From NCBI GenBank assembly GCA_047974325.1, contig JBKECE010000110.1, positions 1 to 30,292 of the forward strand: 30,292 nucleotides of DNA, given 5' to 3'. This document shows, piece after piece, positions 24,730-30,292 of this stretch. The notes under the pieces were generated by a model. That model saw only the letters and a list, made by a program, of their open reading frames with translations. It was not told the DNA's origin and searched no databases. How positions within the stretch are numbered: position 1 is the stretch's first letter; every line of letters begins with the position of its first letter. The position numbers were made by a program, and so were the translations under genes. This DNA is from QVMP01 sp047974325 (GTDB taxonomy: Bacteria > Bacteroidota > Bacteroidia > Bacteroidales > Dysgonomonadaceae).

Positions 24730-25572
24730 TTAGGATGATACTTCTTTCCTGGAAATATATTCTACTGGAGTTTTTCCTGTAAAATCCTTAAACTCTTTAA
24801 GAAAATGGTTATAATCATAGTAGCCATTAGTTATTGCAACATTTAGCAAATCATTTGGGTCAGCATGTAAATTTAGATATGCAGAAATAAATCGCTGCAA
24901 TTGGATATATTCTTTAGGAGTAAGCCCCAGATGCTTGGAAAAGTTTCGCTCCAGCCATTTGTAATTTACACCTATCTCTCTAATTACACCAGCTACCGAA
25001 ATTTGCCCTTTAGTTTGATTAATCAGTTCAACTGCAGATTTTAGCAATCCGACTTTGTCATTTAATGTAATCAGGCTCTTTATATACGATTCAATTATGT
25101 TAATCTTATTATCAATAGAATCTGTGGCAAATATTTGGCTAAGGAACTCTATATCAAAATTAATTTCTGCTAATGATGTGATATTTTTGCATTTGAAAAA
25201 AGAAGATTTTAAGTTGAACAGTTGATGAAAATATTCAGGCTTAAATCTTATAATCAGAATATAGTCTAGGTCTTCGAGATATCTCACATAGACTTTCTTC
25301 ATAACACCGGCATCAATCCAACCCGATTCCACAATATTTTCTTTACCATCAATAGTAATGCAAACCTGGTTGTTCTTATCAGGGAATAATATAATTGAGG
25401 GGAAGCCATCATTAAATATCCAATGATCTGTTTTATTATCAATATCATAAAACAAATAGAACCCTTCAATATAGTCAGTATATGCCTCAGATGGGGATTT
25501 CCTCATCCAGTATCTACCATTAGAAGATAGTCTTTCCTGTTGAATAATTTCTTTTAGAAAATTGATTGGCAT
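24730..25572 (-). CDS. AraC-family transcriptional regulator
   Basis: 280 residues from the ATG at 25572. Two earlier in-frame ATGs (25602, 25593) lie at or upstream of an exact promoter box at 25580-25588, so I prefer MPINFLKEIIQQERLS as the start. The N-terminal about 165 residues form a cupin-like sensing domain of the DUF6597 kind seen in Bacteroidetes (PSEAYTDYIEGFYLFYDI, then GFPSIILFP and SGWIDAGV). The C-terminal double helix-turn-helix runs through ISVAGVIREIGVNYKWLERN, FSKHLGLTPKEYIQLQRF and GYYDYNHFLKEFKDFTGKTP. It is divergent from the aminopeptidase gene (107 bp apart) and may regulate it or itself. Ligand unknown. Confidence 0.9.
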   Translation of the reverse strand: MPINFLKEIIQQERLSSNGRYWMRKSPSEAYTDYIEGFYLFYDIDNKTDHWIFNDGFPSIILFPDKNNQVCITIDGKENIVESGWIDAGVMKKVYVRYLEDLDYILIIRFKPEYFHQLFNLKSSFFKCKNITSLAEINFDIEFLSQIFATDSIDNKINIIESYIKSLITLNDKVGLLKSAVELINQTKGQISVAGVIREIGVNYKWLERNFSKHLGLTPKEYIQLQRFISAYLNLHADPNDLLNVAITNGYYDYNHFLKEFKDFTGKTPVEYISRKEVSS

Positions 25573-25579
25573 AATGGAT

Positions 25580-25588
25580 ACAAAGATA
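25580..25588 (-). promoter_or_regulatory. -7 promoter box of the AraC-family gene
   Basis: The minus strand reads TATCTTTGT, an exact match. The start codon at 25572 follows after only 7 bases, so the mRNA may have little or no leader. Confidence 0.5.
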
Positions 25589-25679
25589 TGCATAATGTTC
25601 AACTACAACGAGTTTACGATATGTCTAATTTATACTATGGCAGTCTTTTTCTTAGTCATAACTTTACCTCAAAAAAGAT

Positions 25680-26435
25680 ATGATAGTAGAGACCGATGAA
25701 GACTTGAAAGGCATCCAGGAAATTAGCGACATTGTTGCAATCACACTGAAAGAAATGAGAGAATATGCTAGAATAGGTATGACGACAAAAGAATTGGACG
25801 ATTATGGAGCGGAAATACTTAAAAATTTCGGAGCAAAGTCAGCTCCTTTTGTAACATACAAGTTTCCGGGATGGACCTGCATAAGCATTAATAATGAGAT
25901 GGCACACGGTATCCCCTCCTCAAAAGTCCTTAAAGAGGGTGATTTGGTTAATATAGATGTATCTGCCGAGTTAAACGGATTTTATGGAGATAACGGGGGT
26001 TCGTTTGTACTTGGAGAAGATATAAATGAGAATCGAAAGTTAGTAGATGCTTCTGTAGAAGCATTATATAAAGCTATATCAGCAATCAAAGGTGGCGTTA
26101 AAATATCAGAGGTCGGGCGAATTATTGAACGAACTGCTAAAGATAGTGGATATAAAGTTATTAAGAATTTAGGGGGACATGGTGTCGGAAGAGGCTTACA
26201 TGAAGAACCTGATTGTATCTTAAATTATTATGATAGATATGAGCACCGTAGATTTAAGAAAAATAGTATTGTTGCTATCGAAACATTCATTACAACCAAT
26301 TCCACATCAGTTAATACAATGAAAGATGGCTGGACACTCGTCGGTAATAAGGATGGTTTTTGTGTTCAGCACGAGCATACAGTTTTAGTAACCTCCGATA
26401 AACCTGTTATTTTAACTGCAAAAAACGGTATCTGA
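25680..26435 (+). CDS. map: Methionine aminopeptidase, type I (probable second, accessory copy)
   Basis: 251 residues; removes the initiator methionine from nascent proteins in the cytosol. The binuclear metal ligands are all present: Asp in VNIDVSAELNGFYGDNGGSF (two Asp), His in GGHGVGRGLHEEP, Glu in AIETFITT and Glu in QHEHTVLVT. The substrate-side His is in EMAHGIPS. It lacks the N-terminal zinc-finger extension. Housekeeping map genes in this phylum usually sit in the ribosomal protein cluster (near secY/infA). This copy stands alone beside an AraC regulator inside an island, so it is probably accessory; I cannot see the other copy. The promoter is a near match, TAACTTTAC at 25659-25667. 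Confidence 0.9.
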   Translation: MIVETDEDLKGIQEISDIVAITLKEMREYARIGMTTKELDDYGAEILKNFGAKSAPFVTYKFPGWTCISINNEMAHGIPSSKVLKEGDLVNIDVSAELNGFYGDNGGSFVLGEDINENRKLVDASVEALYKAISAIKGGVKISEVGRIIERTAKDSGYKVIKNLGGHGVGRGLHEEPDCILNYYDRYEHRRFKKNSIVAIETFITTNSTSVNTMKDGWTLVGNKDGFCVQHEHTVLVTSDKPVILTAKNGI

Positions 26436-26570
26436 TATTTCTGAAAATTAGAAGAGTTCTGCTTTTACAGTTAAATTCTAATTTGGATTATATCATTAAG
26501 TATAAAGTATCAATAGATTCGCTACACTTTTGATGTTTTTATTTTCGTCATAAACTATTATCTTTCAGCT

Positions 26571-27158
26571 ATGAAAGATAAAGAACGGCAAATACGAACA
26601 CGTAAGAACTGGCTTAGAGTATATCAGGAGCTAGGTTCTGTATCAAAAGCAGCATTACGATGTGGGGTTGCCAGATCGACGATGCATCGCTGGATAAAAA
26701 GGTACAATGAAGAAGGAGAAATAGGATAGTCAGATAAGTCGAAACGTCCTAAAATGCTCTCTAATACAAAGGTTTCGTCAGAAATAAAGGTCCTTATATT
26801 GGATATTCGTAGCAAAAAGAAGTGGGGTGCTCAACGTATTTCAATCCATTTATTACGCAAAAAAATAAAACTCTCTCCAATGACAGTTTGGCGAGTATTA
26901 TCCAATAACAAAGTTAAGCCTATGGTAAAAAGGCGCAAGAAATCGGACTACAAGCGTTATGGCAAAGAGGTTCCAGGCGAAAGAATTCAATTAGATGTCA
27001 CTAAACTACGAAACAAAGCATATCAATTTACAGCTATAGATGACTGTACCATAATGAAATGCATCAGAATTTATCCAAATAAGAAGGTTCAAAACACAAT
27101 CCATTTTCTGGGAGAAATACTTGATACATTTGAATTTCCTATCCAACGAATACTATAG
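26571..27158 (+). pseudogene. IS481-like transposase, nonsense codon and truncated 3' end
   Basis: The frame opens at ATG 26571 with a helix-turn-helix (YQELGSVSKAALRCGVARST, then MHRWIKRYNEEGEIG) and is interrupted by TAG at 26727-26729. It continues in the same frame as SDKSKRPKM, a second DNA-binding region (KKWGAQRISIHLLRKKIKLS) and the start of the rve/DDE core (GERIQLDVTKLRNKAYQFTA with first catalytic Asp142, then IDDCTIM). It ends after DTFEFPIQRIL, exactly where the family reads QTDWGTEF with the second catalytic Asp. The second Asp and the Glu are therefore missing, and the sequence beyond the breakpoint is unrelated. No terminal inverted repeats could be found because the right end is lost. 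Confidence 0.82.
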
Positions 27159-27161
27159 TAC

Positions 27162-27428
27162 ACAAGAACTATTTCCTACAAATTAGAACATACGGGTGGT
27201 TTATATGATGTAAACTTAAATAACTCTCTGAAAGTAAATTTGTCTGATAATCTAATGCCACAAACTTCAAAAATTCAATCTTTGGGCGTTAAAAATATAA
27301 ATATAGCTGATAACATTGAGCAATTTCAACTTAACTCAATTATCAAGAGCTATAATTCAGGGGCACTAAATAAACATTCCCCAATTTCGAATAAGTTCCG
27401 AAATCTCAAAAAGGTACTAAAAGGATGA
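27162..27428 (+). pseudogene. Orphan C-terminal protein tail, probable polymorphic-toxin tip remnant
   Basis: An open stretch of 88 codons with no usable start near its beginning: it opens right after the transposase breakpoint. Its first ATG is at 27255, and there is a TTG at 27240. It reads SYKLEHTGGLYDVNLNNSLK, then QSLGVKNINIADNIEQF and LNKHSPISNKFRNLKKVLKG. I do not recognise the family. Its stop TGA overlaps the ATG of a lipoprotein-like gene (ATGA at 27425-27428). That coupling, plus the nearby Rhs core fragment, suggests the C-terminus of an Rhs-type effector whose main body has been removed, perhaps by the IS insertion and a deletion. Confidence in the role is low; that it is a remnant is fairly clear. 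Confidence 0.5.
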
Positions 27429-27877
27429 AAAATATAATTGTTTTTATTTATTATATGTTTTATATATGGTTGTTTATCAAATAATAACTCTAATATCAAA
27501 GATAATGGTTATTGGATGAAACTTAATGAAGGCGAAAGTTGTGAGCGTTATATAAAGATTGATAATGCTATTTATGGTTGTTATTTAGATTCCATAATAG
27601 ATTATTATCATTTTCACCCTCTGGTTAATGTTAAGTTAGTACATTTGAAGTATGTGTTGTCAGTGGTTATGCGGGAGATAAGAACCTCGTTTATTATCCT
27701 TTACGAGTTGTGTTGATGCAGATACTTGGGGTGGATATTATTTTAAAAATATGTTATTAAAAAGCCAACCCTAATTTTTTCAAATATATTAATAATGGCT
27801 ATGCGATAGATGATAAAAATATGTATCTTGAAGGGAAAAAATTAAATAGCAAGATAACTTATTACAACAATAAATAG
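27425..27877 (+). pseudogene. DKNYY-type lipoprotein, probable immunity gene, with four frameshifts
   Basis: Starts at ATG 27425 (MKNII), then shifts frame to FLFIICFIYGCLSNNNSN, giving a lipoprotein signal with Cys after IYG. Next comes GYWMKLNEGESCERYIKIDN and YGCYLDSIIDYYHFHPLVNV. Near 27635 it shifts to STFEVCVVSGYAGDKNLVYY, near 27707 to CVDADTWGGYYFKN, and near 27760 to KANPNFFKYINNGYAIDDKN, MYLEGKKL, with a stop at 27875-27877. Repeated D-K-N-x-V/M-Y-Y/L segments are the signature of the DKNYY family, whose members often sit beside toxin genes as putative immunity proteins. About 150 residues if repaired. The ATGA overlap with the preceding tail fits a toxin-immunity pair. Confidence 0.7.
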
Positions 27878-27957
27878 AAGTAGCCATATTCAATCTTTTT
27901 GTAATATTTTATTATTTGGGGTATCGTTCCCTATTATTAGAAAATATATAGAAAAAC

Positions 27958-28350
27958 ATGGAAAATAATATAATAACTGCAACTTCAATCGAGTTTTTTA
28001 AAAACTTAGCCCAATACGATTATAATAATCAATATTATGATTTTCACAATGATTACAGCTGTGAAAAACTATCTTACTCCGATGGAATATTATTAATTCT
28101 ATTTAAATCTTTGATTGATGGTATCTTCTTGTCATTAAAGTTTACTGATGTTAAGATAATTGTCTTAGACTTTTTTTATGTGAAAGATGTAGAGAATTTA
28201 ACTCTCGATAATTTATACAGAGGAAAATTTGAATTTAATGGAGAGTTGGTTGAGGTTTCGGAAGATGGTAAGGGATACTTTTATTTGGAATTTTATGAAG
28301 GTCAGAAGTTGGAGTTTTGGACTTATGGTGTTAATATAGAACAAAAGTAG
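27958..28350 (+). CDS. Small cytosolic protein, candidate orphan immunity protein
   Basis: 130 residues, uninterrupted, with no signal peptide, membrane span or cysteine-based motif (Cys35 alone). Acidic and rich in aromatic residues: AQYDYNNQYYDFHNDYSCEK, IFLSLKFTDVKIIVLDFFYV, NLTLDNLYRGKFEFNGE, GYFYLEFYEGQKLEFWTYG. Alternating beta-strand patterns suggest a compact sheet protein. I do not recognise a named family. Position among Rhs/immunity remnants and its small acidic nature suggest an immunity protein acting in the cytosol, but this is context only. Strongly AT-rich coding, unlike the housekeeping genes to the left. Confidence 0.6.
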   Translation: MENNIITATSIEFFKNLAQYDYNNQYYDFHNDYSCEKLSYSDGILLILFKSLIDGIFLSLKFTDVKIIVLDFFYVKDVENLTLDNLYRGKFEFNGELVEVSEDGKGYFYLEFYEGQKLEFWTYGVNIEQK

Positions 28351-28472
28351 GTCAGGAATTGCCAAGGGAATCAGTTCGGAAATGGCAACTGTTGAATGTT
28401 TGATTTTCGAAGAATAATATGTAGCAATGAAGAGCCATTAACACTAGACTGCTAATATAATTATTATAATTT

Positions 28473-28982
28473 ATGAATAAGCACCCCGTCTTAATTTTCA
28501 TTTTATTACTGCCCATAATTTCATGTAAAAAAAATAATAATCAATTGGATTCTCCAGTATTATCGGATACTTCTTACATACAGAATGATATAATCCGAGA
28601 GAACAAAACAAAGTTTGTAAGTATTGACAAAACACTAATAAAGCTAGAGCAAAAGGAAGATCTGTCTACAACAGATTACCAGATTATTTGTGAATTTTTG
28701 ATAAATAATAACAATGAGTCAAAATCTGAAGAAATAGGATATCTGCTATTTGATTACTTACAGAAAAATGAGAAGAGAAATCAAGAATTTTCCTTTTTCT
28801 TATCTCGTCATGATAGTAGATTCAAAGAGAATATTTTATGTAATTTAATCCAAATTATGTGCATAGATTTAGGAGATCAAGATTATTCATATAAAAAATT
28901 AATAACCGATTTCAGCTTATTCTCAGGGAGTGATAGTGTTCGTATAACTTTTGAGAAGTGTTTGTCTAACCAAGTTTATTAA
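28473..28982 (+). CDS. Small lipoprotein of unknown function, candidate immunity protein
   Basis: 169 residues with a lipoprotein signal: MNKHPVLIFILLLPIISC with Cys18 as lipidation site (I-I-S-C) followed by KKNNNQ. The mature part is helical and charged: KTLIKLEQKEDLSTTDYQII, EEIGYLLFDYLQKNEKRNQ, SRHDSRFKENILCNLIQIM. It contains no enzyme motif and no recognised family. It is intact in a region where most genes are broken. By analogy with periplasmic or membrane-anchored immunity lipoproteins of toxin arrays it may protect against an incoming effector; this is inferred from neighbours only. No adjacent toxin tip is visible directly upstream. Confidence 0.6.
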   Translation: MNKHPVLIFILLLPIISCKKNNNQLDSPVLSDTSYIQNDIIRENKTKFVSIDKTLIKLEQKEDLSTTDYQIICEFLINNNNESKSEEIGYLLFDYLQKNEKRNQEFSFFLSRHDSRFKENILCNLIQIMCIDLGDQDYSYKKLITDFSLFSGSDSVRITFEKCLSNQVY

Positions 28983-29316
28983 ATTTCAAAAGGAAATACA
29001 AATTTATCTATGACCATTAGGCACTTATGAAACAGAAGTGAAAAAATGAAGCCATGATTGCATACACTATTTTATATTTTCGACTGTTGATTTGGAGGTA
29101 GTAACAAAGAAAAAACAAGAAATGAGAGAAAGAGTATTATTACAATTACCCTACAGCACAAAACGAGTAAGTAATGTCATGTATTACTATTACTTGATTT
29201 TTTAAGGCTATGTATTTATATATGATTTAACCTGTGATAACATGCAGTTGCAGTTTCTTTACATTTTCGCTCTCAGATATTTTGATATATTAAATTTATG
29301 TCCGTTTATCTTCATT
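28983..29316. other. AT-rich gap without a convincing gene
   Basis: All frames are interrupted often. An open frame starts at the ATG at 29242, but its first 25 residues are hydrophobic, give no signal-peptide logic and do not match Rhs. Rhs-like sequence begins only near 29317. Probably scar DNA between cassettes. Confidence 0.45.
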
Positions 29317-29671
29317 ATTTGGATAGCCGGTACACTCAAAAGAATTCTAATAGATAATGGCTATATTGAGGATGGAATTTATTATTTTTACGTACATGAT
29401 CATTTGATCAACAACCGTATCGTATCCGATGCCAATGGCAATGTGGTGGCATACACATCCAAATACAATTGTAAATGGTTTGTCGTTAAGAGATTCCACC
29501 CCCTCTGCTGCTGATTATAGCGGACTAAAAACAATGACAGACAGAGGTTACAAAGGAAATACTTTTGTAATTGGCATTAGAGGTGCTACAGTAACGTTTT
29601 TCAATAAAGACGGTATTTTAACAACGGTAAAATGGAAGGATTTTTTACGAATGGGAGAGCAACAAAAATGA
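29317..29671 (+). pseudogene. Rhs core fragment joined out of frame to a JAB/JAMM-like toxin tip
   Basis: The first part, to about 29455, reads AGTLKRILIDNGYIEDGIYY, then FYVHDHLINNRIVSDANGNV. It closely follows the Rhs/YD-repeat core of Bacteroidetes (LKRILIDGGYIEDGVYYFYVTDHLGNNRVV). A one-base shift then leads to WHTHPNTIVNGLSLRDSTPS, AADYSGLKTMTDRGYKGNTF and VIGIRGATVTFFNKDG, ending KDFLRMGEQQK. The HTHP...SxxD spacing is the JAMM metal-binding signature (two His, one Asp) seen in JAB/DUF4329-like Rhs tips. The usual core end (YYPFG, then DPLAEKY...YCANNP) is missing, so a deletion fused core to tip. The stop overlaps the next ATG (29668-29671). There is no start codon of its own for the core part. 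Confidence 0.75.
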
Positions 29672-30168
29672 GAACTCATAATATAATAGCAAAAATCACC
29701 CTACTGTGGGTTTCATTACATTTAATATCTTGTTCAACAATGCAATACAATATTAATAGGAATAATACATTAACAAAAAAGCAATTAAATTACTTTTTGC
29801 AAAAAAATGGAAACGCTTTTTATTTGTCCTCTACTTATTCTACTGTATCTGTCGTTTGGACATATAATTCAAATGGAATAGAAATTTATAAATTGACAAA
29901 AGGAAAAGTTGATAAAAAAGAAACATTTTCCGAAAAAGAATTAAAGCAATATAATGAACTTGCATTGAAAGATATAGGAAAAGATCTTTATCAAAAATGT
30001 GCTTTGGAGTTAGACGGTGATAATTTTGGATATAGAATTGACATTGACGGCAAAATGCAAGGTAAAGATTTTGCCATAGATATAAATTGTTTAAAAAAAG
30101 AAACGTACGACTCTGAAATTCTGAATAAAATTGTAAATGATATAAAAAACCGACAAATGTGGGAATGA
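29668..30168 (+). CDS. Lipoprotein paired with the JAB-like tip, probable immunity protein
   Basis: 166 residues from the ATG at 29668, which overlaps the stop of the toxin tip (ATGA). A longer frame back to 29632 would run into the tip and lacks a signal peptide at its start. Signal MRTHNIIAKITLLWVSLHLI then SC, so Cys22 is the lipidation site (L-I-S-C). The mature part: NNTLTKKQLNYFLQKNGNAF, SVVWTYNSNGIEIYKL, FSEKELKQYNELALKDIGKD, DFAIDINCLKKETYDSE. No named family recognised. Gene order and coupling imply that it is the cognate immunity protein of the tip. Lipid anchoring suggests that protection is needed in the periplasm or at the membrane. The gene is intact although the toxin is not. 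Confidence 0.7.
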   Translation: MRTHNIIAKITLLWVSLHLISCSTMQYNINRNNTLTKKQLNYFLQKNGNAFYLSSTYSTVSVVWTYNSNGIEIYKLTKGKVDKKETFSEKELKQYNELALKDIGKDLYQKCALELDGDNFGYRIDIDGKMQGKDFAIDINCLKKETYDSEILNKIVNDIKNRQMWE

Positions 30169-30292
30169 AATATAAAATAGCATGTATTCAGGTAAGTACT
30201 TGCATGTTTCTTGTTTGTAAAAAAACAATAGATTAAAAAATAGAAGATTATATCGAAAGGTGATGGTCAAAACACCCATCTCAAGATAGCTG
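30169..30292. other. Right edge, no gene identified
   Basis: AT-rich until about 30258, then GGTCAAAACACCCATCTCAA near the end, which is less AT-rich and may begin a new element. A minus-strand frame here has no recognisable content. Confidence 0.35.

Noticed and set aside
29242..29316. ATG at 29242 as the start of an intact gene for the Rhs-like fragment
   Set aside because: The first 25 residues are unlike Rhs and the frame fails before the HTHP motif; the fragment has no genuine start.
1..30292. CRISPR array, rRNA genes or known riboswitch
   Set aside because: No regularly spaced repeats, rRNA segments or riboswitch cores were recognised by eye.

Overview
The window comes from a member of the Bacteroidales, most likely a Dysgonomonas/Parabacteroides/Proteiniphilum-type genome. 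The evidence is promoter boxes of the form TAnnTTTGY (several with TTTG 19 bp upstream), no Shine-Dalgarno pattern, a C-terminal type IX secretion sorting domain, an L25 (Ctc) gene in tandem with pth and an S4-domain gene, and Bacteroides-type integrases, IS and Rhs sequences.

Positions 1-20525 are ordinary, densely packed chromosome with no broken gene. From left to right: the start of an MgtE-like magnesium transporter and thymidine kinase (minus strand); an arginine operon argR - GNAT acyltransferase - argG - argC - glycosyltransferase - argD (1194-6758) behind a promoter flanked by two near-identical ArgR-type palindromes and closed by a hairpin; an outer-membrane beta-barrel-like protein; rplY-pth-S4 protein; two secreted peptidases (C69 dipeptidase; a metzincin with MBG-like repeats and a T9SS tail); prfC and a GT9 glycosyltransferase; a small exported protein; aroE; asd; a Nif3-like protein; and tRNA-Arg(UCU) with its own promoter and terminator.

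From 20526 to the right end the character changes. Directly downstream of tRNA-Arg there are remnants of two tyrosine integrases, one on each strand and both broken, an arrangement typical of a decayed integrative element. Amid this are apparently intact cargo or housekeeping-like genes: a histone H1-like nucleoid protein, an SMR efflux pump, an AraC regulator and an extra methionine aminopeptidase. A Crp-family regulator pseudogene carries three lesions.

The last 3.7 kb (26571-30292) is visibly AT-rich and made of fragments. There is an IS481-like transposase with a nonsense codon and a missing 3' end. Beyond it lies what I read as a graveyard of Rhs polymorphic-toxin tips and immunity genes. 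A C-terminal tail overlaps by ATGA the start of a broken DKNYY-type lipoprotein. Two small intact orphan ORFs follow. Then an Rhs core fragment is joined out of frame to a JAB/JAMM-like tip (HTHP...SxxD), which overlaps by ATGA a small lipoprotein gene. This silent toxin-immunity array, with immunity-like genes surviving while toxin parts decay, is the most interesting part of the window. Functions there are inferred from layout and motifs, not from database matches.
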